DNA from: Alphaproteobacteria bacterium | Lineage (GTDB): Bacteria > Pseudomonadota > Alphaproteobacteria > GCA-2731375 | DNA: 56,208 nt | Reading direction: 5' to 3' | Assembly (NCBI GenBank): GCA_030746295.1 | Contig: JASLMY010000005.1 | Location: 1 to 56,208 of the forward strand | Shown: piece after piece, positions 43,139-52,792 of the stretch | How positions within the stretch are numbered: the first letter of the stretch is position 1 | Layout: each line of letters opens with the position of its first letter | Made by a program: the position numbers and the translations under genes | The notes under the pieces: generated by a model | What the model was told of the DNA's origin: nothing | Seen by the model: the letters and a program-made list of their open reading frames with translations, nothing else | Database searches by the model: none

Positions 43139-43561
43139 ATGAACACGGCAACCGACTGTATCTTCTGCAAGATCGTCGCCGGCGAGATTCCCTGCTTCAA
43201 GCTCTTGGAAACCGATGCCGTGCTCTCCTTCATGGACATCAACCCCTACAACGAGGGCCATTGCCTGGTGATCCCGAAGGCGCATGCGGTCAACCTCTAC
43301 GAGGCCGACGATTCGGATCTCGCCGCCTGTATCGCCGCCGCCAAGCGGGTCGCCGCCGCGGTCAACGAGGTCGTCGCCCCCGACGGCATCAACCTCGTGC
43401 AGGCCAACGGGCCGGGCGCCGGCCAGTCGGTCTTCCACTTCCATTTTCACATCTTCCCGCGCCGGGACGGCGACGGCGCGATGCTCAACTGGGGCTACGA
43501 AGAGGGTGATATGGAGGCGATCGGCGCGCTCGCCGAAAAGATCCGGGCTGCCATCGGGTAG
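43139..43561 (+). CDS. HIT-family nucleotide-binding protein (HinT-like)
   Basis: 140 aa. DCIFCKIVAGEIPC at the N terminus, YNEGHCLVIPKAHAVNLYE in the middle and the histidine triad as HFHFHIFPR. HinT proteins hydrolyse adenosine 5'-phosphoramidates and aminoacyl-adenylates. Of two ATGs six bases apart, the second (43139) has AAGGAG at proper spacing, whereas it abuts the first. A hairpin repeat follows, then the convergent clpA. Confidence 0.92.
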   Translation: MNTATDCIFCKIVAGEIPCFKLLETDAVLSFMDINPYNEGHCLVIPKAHAVNLYEADDSDLAACIAAAKRVAAAVNEVVAPDGINLVQANGPGAGQSVFHFHFHIFPRRDGDGAMLNWGYEEGDMEAIGALAEKIRAAIG

Positions 43562-43623
43562 CCGCGGTTGGAGCGAGACTACCCTGAAGCTGCAATGGCG
43601 GGTGTCCGCGGCCACCGCTGCGC

Positions 43624-43740
43624 GGTCATTGCGAGCGAGCAGAGCGAGCGCGGCAATCCAGCAAACGGCGATGCCGCGCTGGCTCGCCAAATCACATCGT
43701 CATTCTGGATCGCCGCGGCGCTACGCGCCTCGCGATGACG
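43624..43740. repeat. Intergenic hairpin repeat, copy C
   Basis: Left arm GGTCATTGCGAGCGAGC, then CGGCAATCCAG; right arm CTGGATCGCC (43705-43714) and CTCGCGATGACG (43729-43740), the last identical to the right arm of copy A. Lies between convergent HIT and clpA genes, a typical position for such repeats. Confidence 0.85.
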
Positions 43741-43811
43741 GTCGCAAGGGCCGCGAGGGCGAGCCCGGGCTGCGGATCAACTTTGATTCTCTCTGAAGGC
43801 CACGCCGGACC

Positions 43812-46154
43812 TCACTTCACCGGCACGGGCACCTTGTCGTCGCGGGTCGCGGGCGGCTTGGCCGGGGGCTTGGGCCGCTTGGCCGGCTTCTTGCCTTCCT
43901 CGATGTCGAAGCTGAGGGCGCCGTCCTCGACATCGATCCGGACCACACCACCCTTGACCAGGCGGCCGAACAAGAGCTCGTCGGCGAGCGGCTGCTTGAC
44001 GAACTCCTGAATGACCCGGGCCAGCGGCCGGGCGCCGTTCAGCGGGTCGTAGCCCTTGTCGGAAAGCCACTTGCGGGCCGCGTCGGTGAGCTCGAAGGAG
44101 ACGTCGCGCTCGCCGAGCTGGCTTTCCAGCTCGATCATGAACTTGTCGACGACGCGGAGCACGATCTCCGGCCCGAGCGAAGCGAAGCCGATCACCGCGT
44201 CGAGGCGGTTGCGGAACTCCGGCGTGAACATACGCTTGATCGCTTCTTCGTCCTCGCCCTCGCGCTCCTCGCGGCCAAAGCCCATCGCCATCTTCGACAT
44301 CTCGGCAGCACCGGCGTTGGTGGTCATGATCAGGACCACGTTGCGGAAGTCGACCTGCTTGGCGTTGTGGTCGGTGAGCTTGCCGTAGTCCATGATCTGC
44401 AAGAGGATGTTGAAGAGGTCGGGATGGGCCTTCTCGATCTCGTCCAGCAGCAGCACGGCATGGGGGTGCTGGTCGATCGCATCGGTCAGCATGCCGCCCT
44501 GATCGAAGCCGACATAACCTGGCGGGGCGCCGATCAGACGGCTGACCGAATGGCGCTCCATGTATTCCGACATGTCGAAGCGGACCAGCTCCATGCCCAT
44601 GATCCGGGCCAACTGGCGCGCCACCTCGGTCTTGCCCACGCCGGTGGGGCCCGAGAAGAGGTAGCTGCCGACCGGCTTCTGGGGCTCGCGCAGGCCGGCG
44701 CGGGCCATCTTGACGGCGGTCGAGAGGGCGGTGATCGCCTGGTCCTGGCCGTAGACCACCTGCTTCAATTCGTCGGCCAGGTTCCGCAAGCTCTCCGTAT
44801 CGGTCTTGGAGACAGACTTCGGCGGGATGCGGGCGATCTTGGCGACGATACCCTCGACGTCCTTGACCCCGATGGTCTTGCGCCGGCGCGATTCCGGCAG
44901 CAGCATCTGCGCAGCACCGACCTCGTCGATAACGTCGATCGCCTTGTCGGGAAGCTTGCGGTCGTGGATGTATTTCGAGGACAGCTCGACCGCCGCCTTG
45001 ACCGCGCCGTTGGTGTAGCGAATGCGGTGGTAGTCCTCGTAATAGGGCTTCAAGCCCTTCAGGATCTTCACCGCGTCCGCGATCGAGGGCTCGCTGACGT
45101 CGATCTTCTGGAACCGGCGCAACAGCGCCCGGTCCTTCTCGAAGTGGTTTCGGAACTCCTTGTAAGTGGTCGAGCCGATGCATCGAATGGTGCCGCTGGC
45201 GAGCGCCGGCTTGAGCATGTTGGAGGCGTCCATGGCGCCGCCCGAGGTGGCGCCGGCGCCGATCACGGTGTGGATCTCGTCGATGAAGAGGATCGCCCCC
45301 TCCATCTGCTCGAGCTCTTGGATGACCGCCTTCAAGCGTTCCTCGAAGTCGCCGCGATAGCGCGTGCCCGCCAGCAGCGAGCCCATGTCGAGGGCGTAGA
45401 TGGTGGCGTCGTCGAGCACGTCGGGGACCTCGCCCAAGACGATGCGGCGGGCCAACCCCTCGGCGATCGCGGTCTTGCCGACGCCCGGGTCGCCGACATA
45501 AAGGGGGTTGTTCTTCTGCCGCCGGCAAAGGATCTGGATGGTCCGCTCCAGCTCCGGCTCGCGCCCGATCAGGGGGTCGATGCGGCCGCTGCGGGCCTTG
45601 TCGTTCAGGTTGACGCAATAAGCGTCCAGCGCCTCGCTGCCCTCTTTGGCGGCCGGCTCGCCCTCGCTGGCCGGGTCGTCGACGCCGCGGACGGTCCGCT
45701 GCTCGCCCATGCCGGGCGCCTTGGCGACGCCGTGGCTGATGTAGCTGACGGCGTCGAGCCGGGTCATCTCCTGCTCTTGCAGGAAATAGACGGCGTGGCT
45801 CTCGCGCTCGGCGAAGATCGCCACCAGCACGTTGGCGCCGGTGACCTCGTCGCGGCCCGACGATTGGACATGATAGACGGCGCGCTGGATCACGCGCTGA
45901 AAGCCCGAGGTCGGCTTGGCGTCCTCGTCGCTCTCGATCACCAGGCCGGCCAGCTCCTCGTCCAGATAGGCGATCAAGTGCTCGCGCAGCTCGTCGACCT
46001 TGGCATTGCAGGCCCGCATCACAGCCAGCGCGTCGGCGTCGTCCAAGAGAGCGAGCAGCAAGTGCTCCAGCGTGGCGTACTCGTGGCGTCGCTCGTTCGC
46101 CAGGCGGAGCGCCCGGTGCAAACTCTGTTCCAGCTCTGAGGCGAAGGACGGCAT
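43812..46154 (-). CDS. clpA: ATP-dependent Clp protease ATP-binding subunit ClpA
   Basis: 780 aa AAA+ unfoldase that feeds ClpP. N-terminal double Clp-N domain, first AAA module with GDPGVGKT and [14 protein letters not shown], second with GPTGVGKT and [12 protein letters not shown], and an IGL-type loop for ClpP docking, which is the known family feature but which I have not located exactly. The tail ([19 protein letters not shown]) is a Lys/Pro-rich extension. The ATG at 46154 overlaps the clpS stop (TGATG), so both are translated together. Confidence 0.96.
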   Translation of the reverse strand: MPSFASELEQSLHRALRLANERRHEYATLEHLLLALLDDADALAVMRACNAKVDELREHLIAYLDEELAGLVIESDEDAKPTSGFQRVIQRAVYHVQSSGRDEVTGANVLVAIFAERESHAVYFLQEQEMTRLDAVSYISHGVAKAPGMGEQRTVRGVDDPASEGEPAAKEGSEALDAYCVNLNDKARSGRIDPLIGREPELERTIQILCRRQKNNPLYVGDPGVGKTAIAEGLARRIVLGEVPDVLDDATIYALDMGSLLAGTRYRGDFEERLKAVIQELEQMEGAILFIDEIHTVIGAGATSGGAMDASNMLKPALASGTIRCIGSTTYKEFRNHFEKDRALLRRFQKIDVSEPSIADAVKILKGLKPYYEDYHRIRYTNGAVKAAVELSSKYIHDRKLPDKAIDVIDEVGAAQMLLPESRRRKTIGVKDVEGIVAKIARIPPKSVSKTDTESLRNLADELKQVVYGQDQAITALSTAVKMARAGLREPQKPVGSYLFSGPTGVGKTEVARQLARIMGMELVRFDMSEYMERHSVSRLIGAPPGYVGFDQGGMLTDAIDQHPHAVLLLDEIEKAHPDLFNILLQIMDYGKLTDHNAKQVDFRNVVLIMTTNAGAAEMSKMAMGFGREEREGEDEEAIKRMFTPEFRNRLDAVIGFASLGPEIVLRVVDKFMIELESQLGERDVSFELTDAARKWLSDKGYDPLNGARPLARVIQEFVKQPLADELLFGRLVKGGVVRIDVEDGALSFDIEEGKKPAKRPKPPAKPPATRDDKVPVPVK

Positions 46155-46480
46155 CACTCTTTTTCCATGGTGCACTGCAGCGGATGCTGGTGCTTGCGGG
46201 CGAAATCGACGACCTGGACCACCTTGGTCTCGGCCACATCATAGGTGTAGACGCCGCAGACGCCCACCCCGCGGCGATGGACGTGCAGCATTATACGCGT
46301 CGACTCTTCCCGGTTCTTGTGAAAGAACCGCTCCAAGACGTGGACGACGAACTCCATCGGCGTGTAATCGTCGTTCAACAGCAACACCTTGTACATCGAC
46401 GGCTTTTTCGTCTTTGCCTTGGTGCTGGTAACGACGCCGGTGCCGATGTCGGAATCTCCGTTGCGGTCTTGATCGCTCAT
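46154..46480 (-). CDS. clpS: ClpA adaptor ClpS (N-end rule)
   Basis: 108 aa. Delivers N-degron proteins to ClpAP. The adaptor core is [20 protein letters not shown] (the NDDYTPMEF residues line the N-degron pocket), followed by [23 protein letters not shown] disordered N-terminal tail of about 28 residues is normal. The ATG at 46480 has AAGGAG about 15 bases upstream, longer than ideal. clpS then clpA is the standard operon order. Confidence 0.95.
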   Translation of the reverse strand: MSDQDRNGDSDIGTGVVTSTKAKTKKPSMYKVLLLNDDYTPMEFVVHVLERFFHKNREESTRIMLHVHRRGVGVCGVYTYDVAETKVVQVVDFARKHQHPLQCTMEKE

Positions 46481-46815
46481 GGCGCGAGCGCGCTCTCCTT
46501 CGCAATTCAGGCCCGACTGGTTCATTATATCGGTCATCCGAGGCCGCTTGCAAAGGGGCATGAGTGCGCGCGCTCGGCCATCGGATTGGCCTGGGCACGC
46601 CCTTGATGCCCCCTTATCCACCGTCGCTGGTTAGCAAGTCATTAACCTCGCTCGGCGATACTGGCAGGCGACCACCCAGAGATACTGCCCAGTCATGGCA
46701 ATCAAAATTGGACAAATGATTGGAAATCTACGTAGTATCGACGGTGATTCTAAGATTTCGGTTTCACTGACGACGGGGTAACGGGCGTGAATTCTTCTGT
46801 CATCGGCGGGAAGAC
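46481..46815. other. 335-bp intergenic region between divergent clpS and D,D-carboxypeptidase genes
   Basis: Holds the promoters for both directions. TTAG-N7-TTAA at 46631-46645 resembles a CtrA box with one mismatch and sits inside the inverted repeat GGTTA...TAACC (46629-46647). An AT-rich stretch at about 46696-46765 (with TTGGAC, TAGTAT and a GATTC) is promoter-like but has no well-spaced hexamer pair. No ORF with family resemblance is seen. Confidence 0.5.
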
Positions 46816-47979
46816 ATGCGCCTAGGTCGGACGACCTCACGCGCGCTGACGCTGATCGCGGGCATCGCCATCGGCATCGCCGGCCTTTCGGGCCAGGCGT
46901 CGGCGAAGTACGCCGCCATCGTGGTCGACGCCGACAGCGGCGTGGTGTTGCACGCCCGCAACGCCGATACGCGGCGCTATCCGGCCTCGCTGACCAAGAT
47001 CATGACGCTCTACCTTACCTTCGAGGCGATCGAGAGCGGCCGCGTCAAGCTCGGCGACCGGGTTCGCTTCTCCGCCAAGGCGGCCCGCCAGCCGCCCTCG
47101 AAGATCGGCCTCAAGAAGGGACAGAGCCTCAAGGTCGAGGAAGCGATCCTGTCCCTGGTGACCAAATCGGCGAACGATGTCGCGGTGGCCCTGGCCGAGC
47201 ATCTCGCCGGCTCGGAAGCCGCCTTCGCCAAGCGAATGACGGAGCGTGCCCGACAGCTAGGCATGAAGCAGACGACCTTCCGCAACGCCTCGGGCTTACC
47301 GGACACGGGCCAGCGGACGACGGCGCGCGACATGGTCAAGCTGGCCCTCGCCTTGATCAAGAACTACCCGCGCTACTACGGATACTTCTCGCGCAAGAGC
47401 TTCCGCTTCAAGGGCGCGACGTATCGCAACCACAACCGCCTGCTGGGCCGCTACCAGGGCATCGACGGGATCAAGACCGGCTATATCCGCGCCTCCGGCT
47501 TCAACCTCGTCGCCTCGGTCAATCGCGGCGGCCGGCGCCTGATCGGGGTCGTCTTCGGCGGCCGCTCGGCGCATAGCCGCGACAACAAGATGCGCAAGCT
47601 GATCGACGGCAGCTTCTCTCGCTTGACCAAGCTGGCCAAGATCCGCCCGGCGCCGATCCCGGCCCACAAGCCACTGCTGACGCAGCGCCAAGCCGCATTC
47701 GGCGAAGACGACTGGCGGGTCCAGGTCGGGGCCTTCGACAGCTATACGGCGGCGCAAAGGCGGGCCTTGGCGGCGGCGAGCGCCGTCTCCGACCTGCTGA
47801 AGCAGTCGGGCATCGCCATCGTCGCCGGCCGTGACCGGCTCTACCGGGCCCAGTTGACCTCGCTGAACGCCGAGCGGGCAGAGCGGATCTGCGACGCCCT
47901 CAAGGCCCGGAACTTCGACTGCGTGACGCTGTCGCCGTCGCGCGCGCAAGCCGCCACCCTCGCCTTCGATCAGGGCTGA
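46816..47979 (+). CDS. D-alanyl-D-alanine carboxypeptidase with C-terminal SPOR domain
   Basis: 387 aa exported penicillin-binding protein (S11 family). Signal peptide ends near ASA (residues 28-30); catalytic S58-x-x-K61 in ASLTKIMT, S-x-N in KSANDVA, and K-T-G in IDGIKTGYI. The C-terminal part (about residues 300-380, DWRVQVGAFDSYTAAQRRA) is a SPOR domain that binds denuded glycan at the septum. It trims peptidoglycan pentapeptides, likely at division sites. The last ten bases overlap the convergent psuG. Confidence 0.93.
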   Translation: MRLGRTTSRALTLIAGIAIGIAGLSGQASAKYAAIVVDADSGVVLHARNADTRRYPASLTKIMTLYLTFEAIESGRVKLGDRVRFSAKAARQPPSKIGLKKGQSLKVEEAILSLVTKSANDVAVALAEHLAGSEAAFAKRMTERARQLGMKQTTFRNASGLPDTGQRTTARDMVKLALALIKNYPRYYGYFSRKSFRFKGATYRNHNRLLGRYQGIDGIKTGYIRASGFNLVASVNRGGRRLIGVVFGGRSAHSRDNKMRKLIDGSFSRLTKLAKIRPAPIPAHKPLLTQRQAAFGEDDWRVQVGAFDSYTAAQRRALAAASAVSDLLKQSGIAIVAGRDRLYRAQLTSLNAERAERICDALKARNFDCVTLSPSRAQAATLAFDQG

Positions 47980-48899
47980 CGCGACGCCCCCTCGAGCACC
48001 GCATAGGCGGCCGCGATGCTTGCCGCGAGGCCGGCATTCGCGACCGCCAAGGCGTGATTGACGGCCAGCGTCCGCCCCTCCGACAGCTCGTTCAGACGGC
48101 GCAACAGGAACGGCGTCAAGGCACCGCCCCTGACACCCTCGGCGGCGGCCTCCGTCGCCGCCGCGGCGAGCAGCCGATCGAGCTCCGCCGCCGGCAAGGC
48201 CAGCTCCGACGGCGGCGGATTGCAGAGCACCAAGCCGCCGGCCCCTTCGAGACTCCAGTGCGCCGCCAGCAGGCGCGCCGCCGCCGCTGCGTCATCGACC
48301 CGATGCTCCAGGCCGAGGCCGCTCTCGCCCGTGTGGAAGGCGGGAAACTCGTCGACGCCATAGCCGAGCACGGGCACACCGACGGTCTCCAGCGTCTCCA
48401 GGGTCGCCGCCAGGTCGAGGATCGACTTGGCGCCGCTGCAGACCACGGCCACGGGCGCGCGGGCGATCTCCATGAGGTCGGCCGAGACATCGGCCGGTCC
48501 GGTGCCGGGGTGGACGCCGCCGATACCGCCGGTGGCGAAGACCCGAACACCCGCCATGGCCGCGATGCGAGCGGTAGCCGCCACCGTGGTGGCGCCGAGA
48601 GCCCCGCTGGCCAGTACGGGACCGAGGTCGCGGGCCGAGCATTTAAGGCTGTCCTCGTTCGCCAGCCGGACGAGTTCGCCGTCGTCCAGCCCCACGCGGA
48701 CGGCGCCGTCGATGACGGCGACCTGGGCCGGCACCGCGCCTTCGGCCCGGACCGCCGCCGCCATCTCTCGCCCGACGGCGAGGTTTTGGGGGCTGGGAAA
48801 GCCCTGGGCCACGATGCTGCTTTCCAGCGCGACCACCGGCCTGCCCTCGGCGAGAGCCTGGTGGACCTCGTCGGCGATCCCGAGCGATCCGGCCGCCAT
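47970..48899 (-). CDS. psuG: Pseudouridine-5'-phosphate glycosidase
   Basis: 309 aa. Cleaves pseudouridine 5'-phosphate to uracil and ribose 5-phosphate. Signatures: VALESSIVAQGFPSPQNL, ATTVAATARIAAMAGVRVFATGGIGGVH (in pieces), VVCSGAKSILDLAATLE, and VNHALAVANAGLA at the C terminus. Length is typical. The usual partner kinase psuK is not adjacent, so pseudouridine kinase must come from elsewhere or the substrate is imported or made differently. It overlaps the D,D-carboxypeptidase gene end by ten bases. Confidence 0.93.
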   Translation of the reverse strand: MAAGSLGIADEVHQALAEGRPVVALESSIVAQGFPSPQNLAVGREMAAAVRAEGAVPAQVAVIDGAVRVGLDDGELVRLANEDSLKCSARDLGPVLASGALGATTVAATARIAAMAGVRVFATGGIGGVHPGTGPADVSADLMEIARAPVAVVCSGAKSILDLAATLETLETVGVPVLGYGVDEFPAFHTGESGLGLEHRVDDAAAAARLLAAHWSLEGAGGLVLCNPPPSELALPAAELDRLLAAAATEAAAEGVRGGALTPFLLRRLNELSEGRTLAVNHALAVANAGLAASIAAAYAVLEGASRQP

Positions 48900-48924
48900 G
48901 CCCCCTCGCCTCGCCGACCGTGCC

Positions 48925-50256
48925 TCAGCCCGGCACCACGCCGGGCTCGGGAACCGGCCGGCCGACGGAGACGTAATCGAAGCCGCGAGCGGCGACGTCC
49001 TCGGGCCGGTAGATGTTGCGCAGGTCGACGATCACGTCGCCTTGCATCAGGTCACGGATCCGGTCGAAATCGAGGGCCCGGAACTCATCCCATTCGGTGA
49101 CGATGACGATCGCGTCGGCGCCCTGCATCGCCTCGTAGGCGTCGGCGCACAAGGCGACGTCGGGCAAGAGCTGGGCAGCCTCGGCGGGCTGCACCGGATC
49201 GAAGGCCTGTATTCGGGCACCGGCGGCCTGCAAGGCCGGCAGGATGACGAGGCTCGGCGCGTCCCGCATGTCGTCGGTGTTGGGCTTGAAGGTGAGGCCC
49301 AGCACGGCGACGGTCTTGCCCGCGACGTCGCCGCCGCAGGCGGCGATCACCTTCTCCGCCATGGCCCGCTTGCGGTCCTCGTTCACTTTCACGACCGAGC
49401 CGACGATCTGAAGGTCGAGTTCCAGATCCTGCGCCGTCTGGAGAAGCGCCAGCGTGTCCTTCGGGAAGCAGCTGCCGCCGTAACCGGGGCCGGCATGCAG
49501 GAACTTGGCCCCGATCCGCCCGTCGAGGCCGATGCCGCGGGCGACGTCCTGAACGTCAGCGCCTGTCCTCTCGCACAAGTTGGCGATCTCGTTGATGAAG
49601 GAGATCTTGGTGGCGAGGAAGGCGTTGGCCGCGTACTTGATCAGCTCTGCGGTGGCCCGGCCGGTGAACAGCACCGGGGTCTCGTTCAGGAACAGCGGCC
49701 GGTAGAGCTCGCGCACGACCTCGCGCGCACGTTTGCTGGCGGTGCCGACGACGATGCGGTCGGGACGCGTGAAGTCGCCGATCGCCGAGCCTTCGCGCAG
49801 AAACTCCGGGTTCGAGGCGACGTCGAAGTCGGCCTCGGGGTTGTGGCGGCGGATGGCCTCGTCGACGGCGTCGCCGGTGCCGACCGGCACCGTCGACTTG
49901 GTCACGACGACAGTGTAGTCGCGGAGCGCCGGCGCCAGCTCTTCGGCCGCCTGCATGACGTAAGTGAGATCGGCATGGCCGTCGCCGCGTCGGCTGGGCG
50001 TGCCGACGGCGATGAAGACGGCATCCGATTGGCCGACCGAGGGTCCGAGATCGGTCGTAAAGTCGAGCCGTCCGGCCTCCACGTTGCGGGCCACGAGGTC
50101 ATCCAGGCCGGGCTCGTAGATCGGCATCCGCCCGCGCTTGAGCATGGCGATCCTGTCGGCGTCCTTGTCGACGCAGGTGACATGGTGGCCGAATTGCGAG
50201 AAGCAGGCGCCGGAGACGAGGCCGACATAGCCGCTGCCGATCATGGATACGCGCAT
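48925..50256 (-). CDS. ugd: UDP-glucose 6-dehydrogenase
   Basis: 443 aa. Oxidises UDP-glucose to UDP-glucuronate with two NAD+. NAD motif MIGSGYVGLVSG at the N terminus, VGTPSRRGDG, STVPVGT, NPEFLREGSA near 149-157, and the catalytic Cys263 in GGSCFPKD; C-terminal UDP-binding domain LTFKPNTDDMRDAP. It lies downstream of galU on the same strand (39-bp gap), so the pair can make UDP-glucuronate for exopolysaccharide or lipid sugars. No glycosyltransferases follow. Confidence 0.95.
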   Translation of the reverse strand: MRVSMIGSGYVGLVSGACFSQFGHHVTCVDKDADRIAMLKRGRMPIYEPGLDDLVARNVEAGRLDFTTDLGPSVGQSDAVFIAVGTPSRRGDGHADLTYVMQAAEELAPALRDYTVVVTKSTVPVGTGDAVDEAIRRHNPEADFDVASNPEFLREGSAIGDFTRPDRIVVGTASKRAREVVRELYRPLFLNETPVLFTGRATAELIKYAANAFLATKISFINEIANLCERTGADVQDVARGIGLDGRIGAKFLHAGPGYGGSCFPKDTLALLQTAQDLELDLQIVGSVVKVNEDRKRAMAEKVIAACGGDVAGKTVAVLGLTFKPNTDDMRDAPSLVILPALQAAGARIQAFDPVQPAEAAQLLPDVALCADAYEAMQGADAIVIVTEWDEFRALDFDRIRDLMQGDVIVDLRNIYRPEDVAARGFDYVSVGRPVPEPGVVPG

Positions 50257-50295
50257 CGTTCAGTTCTCCACGCTCGGTCGCGCGCCTGGCCGCCA

Positions 50296-51180
50296 CTAGC
50301 CCGACGTGGCGCCGACCACTTCCTCTAGGTATTCCGTCAGACCGTCATGCAGCTCGTCCCGCGCCAGGGCGAAGGCGATGGTCGCCTGCAGGAAGCCGAG
50401 CTTGCTGCCGCAGTCGAAGCGCCGGCCCTCGAAGCGAAGCCCGTGAAAAGGCGCTTTGCCGATCAGCTCGGCCATCGCATCGGTCAGTTGGATCTCGCCG
50501 CCGGCGCCCTTCTGCATGCGCCCGAGATAGTCGAAGACCTCGGGCATCAGGAGGTAGCGGCCGATCACCGAGAGCGTCGAGGGCGCGACCGTGGGCTCGG
50601 GCTTCTCGACCAGGCCGCGCACCTCGGCCAAGCGGCCGTCGTCGCTGCCGACGTCGAGCACGCCGTAGCGCGCCGTCTCCTCGCGCGGCACGTCCTCGAC
50701 CGCGACGACGTTGCCGCCGACCTCCTGGTAGACCTCGACCAGTTGCTTCAGGCAGGGCGTCTTGGTGAGCACCAGATCGTCCGCCAGCAGGATGGCGAAG
50801 GGCTCGTCACCGACCAGATGGCGGGCGCACCAGATGGCATGGCCGAGGCCGAGCGCCTCTTGTTGGCGGGTGTAGGCAACCTCGCCGGGCTTGGGCATCC
50901 AAGTCTGAAGCGATTCGATCAGGTCGTCGCGGCCGCGGCCGCCGAGAACGTCGAGCAACTCTTGGCTGTGATCGAAATGATCCTCGATGGCCGATTTGCC
51001 ACGGCCGGTGACGAAGATGAACTCGTCGATCCCCGCCTCCCGCGCCTCCTCCAGGGCGTACTGGATCAGGGGCTTGTCGACGACCGGCAACATCTCCTTC
51101 GGCAACGCCTTGGTTGCCGGCAGAAACCGGGTGCCGAGGCCTGCTACTGGGAAGACGGCCTTGCGAATGGGTGCTTGCAT
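50296..51180 (-). CDS. galU: UTP-glucose-1-phosphate uridylyltransferase
   Basis: 294 aa. Makes UDP-glucose from UTP and glucose-1-phosphate. Signature AGLGTRFLPATKALPKEMLP near residues 13-32, then VDKPLIQYALEEA, GLGHAIWCAR, LLADDLVL, GGEIQLTDAM and FDCGSKLGFLQA. The ATG at 51180 starts the galU-ugd unit. UDP-glucose from this enzyme is also a candidate donor for the sucrose-phosphate-synthase-type enzyme at 19412-20827. Confidence 0.96.
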   Translation of the reverse strand: MQAPIRKAVFPVAGLGTRFLPATKALPKEMLPVVDKPLIQYALEEAREAGIDEFIFVTGRGKSAIEDHFDHSQELLDVLGGRGRDDLIESLQTWMPKPGEVAYTRQQEALGLGHAIWCARHLVGDEPFAILLADDLVLTKTPCLKQLVEVYQEVGGNVVAVEDVPREETARYGVLDVGSDDGRLAEVRGLVEKPEPTVAPSTLSVIGRYLLMPEVFDYLGRMQKGAGGEIQLTDAMAELIGKAPFHGLRFEGRRFDCGSKLGFLQATIAFALARDELHDGLTEYLEEVVGATSG

Positions 51181-51319
51181 GTCAGTGCTTCTGGTTCGCT
51201 GCTGAATCGAGACCGGGGGCTCCGGACGGCGCAGACGTCGACGCCCTCCGAACGCGTCGGTCTTTTGCCACGGCGCACCGTCGCGGGCAAGCGAAAGCGC
51301 CGGCCTGGCCGCCGGCCGC

Positions 51320-52075
51320 TCAGACCCCGAGCAGGACGTCCTTGGCCTGGTTGATCTTAGCCGCGAGATAGGTGGAGCCGCCCTGGTCCGGGTGCAGCTT
51401 TTGCATCAGCCGCCGATAGGCTTCCTTGATCTCGGTCGGGCTCGCCTCCGGACCGACGCCGAGGACGTCGCAGGCCTCGTCCCGGCTCATCTCTGGCCTC
51501 GCGGAGCCGCCGCGCCGGCCCCAGCCGCGCCCCGGCCCCGACTCGGGCTCGCCCTCGCCGGCGCCCGCGGCCTGCGCCTCGTCGCGCCAGTCGGTGCCGA
51601 TGGTCCGGTCGAGGTAGGTCTCCAACAACAGCGCCGATTCATGGTCGTTCTGGTGACACTCCGACAAGAGCGCGATCAGTTGCTCCAGCGTCAGCTCGGC
51701 CAGCCGCTTGCCGGTATAGGCGCCGCGCAAGACCTCGCCCGACATGACGCCGGTGTCGTGGTCGAGGCTCATGGAGAGGTACTCGGTCTCCACCTTCGAG
51801 CTCTGCCCCGAGGCCGGCTGGCGCATGGGGCCCGGCGGAAAGCCCGGCATCGGCAGGCGCCAGCCGCGGAAGAGCGACACCGCCAACAGCAGCAGTGGTG
51901 CGGCGAAGGCGTAGCGCCCGACAAGCAGCATGGCGAGGCCGCTGGCGCCCAGGAAGCCGACCCCCAGGTAGCGCAACAGCCGCGCCAGCTTCTTGGGATC
52001 GGCATTGGCCAGCCAATTGGCGGCAAGCAACGCCGCCGCCAGCAAGCAGACGCCGAGGACGAGATAACCGAGCAT
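51320..52075 (-). CDS. Membrane protein with C-terminal DnaJ domain
   Basis: 251 aa. Two N-terminal hydrophobic segments (residues 1-20 and about 36-70), a middle region with a conserved [19 protein letters not shown] segment and acidic helices, a Gly/Arg-rich linker, and a C-terminal J domain ([25 protein letters not shown]) with the HPD motif followed by GGS as in Tim14-type J proteins. It should stimulate an Hsp70 at the inner membrane. A VWA-like protein gene precedes it by nine bases on the same strand, a frequent alphaproteobacterial pair. Confidence 0.88.
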   Translation of the reverse strand: MLGYLVLGVCLLAAALLAANWLANADPKKLARLLRYLGVGFLGASGLAMLLVGRYAFAAPLLLLAVSLFRGWRLPMPGFPPGPMRQPASGQSSKVETEYLSMSLDHDTGVMSGEVLRGAYTGKRLAELTLEQLIALLSECHQNDHESALLLETYLDRTIGTDWRDEAQAAGAGEGEPESGPGRGWGRRGGSARPEMSRDEACDVLGVGPEASPTEIKEAYRRLMQKLHPDQGGSTYLAAKINQAKDVLLGV

Positions 52076-52084
52076 GGCCCGAGC

Positions 52085-52792
52085 CTACTCCACCTGGTGC
52101 GCGATCCTGAGCGCAGCGCCTCCGCGCCGGCGGCTGTAGTCGGCCAAGGCCGGCCGGCCGCCGGCGGCGAAGACCGCGACGGCGCTCAAGAGCTCTTTCA
52201 ACTCCGAGGCGCTGTTGGCGTCGAAGCGGCAGTAGGCGCCCTTGGTCAACTGGGCGATCTGGCGGAAGCCGGCCTGGGCGGTCGGGTCGGGGCCTTCGTG
52301 GAAGAGGAAGCACGGCACGTTCAACATGCCGAGCTCGCCGGCGATGGCGCAGACGGCATCGACGTCCTCTTCGAAGGCATCACCGACGAAGACCATGGCG
52401 TTGATCCGCTGCTTCTTGGTCTCGGAAACCGCATAGCGAAAGGCCCGGGCGAGCTGGGTCTGACCGCCGAGGCAGCGGACCCGCGTCATGTAGGGGATCA
52501 AGTCGGCGGAACTGGAGACCCAGGGCGTCGCCTTGAACTCGTGAAAGCCTCGGTAATAGACCAACTGCACGTCGAGGCCGCCCAGCGTCGCGGTCTCGGC
52601 GAACATGTCGCCTTGGATCTGGCAGGCCATGTCCCAGGTCGGCTCGCGGCTGGCGGTCGCGTCCATGGCGAAGAGCAGGCGCCCGCGCACGCCGGCCGGC
52701 TTGACGCGCGGCATGCCCGCGACCTTGTCCAAGAAGGCCTTTACGCCCGAATCGTCGGGGCGCTTTTGAACCGGCTTGTCGTCTCCGGCCAT
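52085..52792 (-). CDS. VWA-like protein with degenerate metal site
   Basis: 235 aa. LLFAMDATASREPTWDMA supplies a MIDAS-like loop, but the classic D-x-S-x-S reads DATAS, so one serine is lost; the later YYRGFHEF, GGQTQLARAF and VFVGDAFEEDVD segments fit the rest of the von Willebrand A fold. It is cytoplasmic, without a signal. Co-orientation and near-contact (9 bp) with the J-domain gene suggest a shared complex. Role unknown. Confidence 0.75.
   Translation of the reverse strand: MAGDDKPVQKRPDDSGVKAFLDKVAGMPRVKPAGVRGRLLFAMDATASREPTWDMACQIQGDMFAETATLGGLDVQLVYYRGFHEFKATPWVSSSADLIPYMTRVRCLGGQTQLARAFRYAVSETKKQRINAMVFVGDAFEEDVDAVCAIAGELGMLNVPCFLFHEGPDPTAQAGFRQIAQLTKGAYCRFDANSASELKELLSAVAVFAAGGRPALADYSRRRGGAALRIAHQVE

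Noticed and set aside
44367..46139. 590-codon plus-strand frame opposite clpA
   Set aside because: Shadow frame with no motifs and no start signals.
43777..46242. 821-codon frame overlapping clpA in a different frame
   Set aside because: Arg/Gly/Ala-rich with no family features; the clpA frame encodes a full ClpA and fits the clpS overlap.
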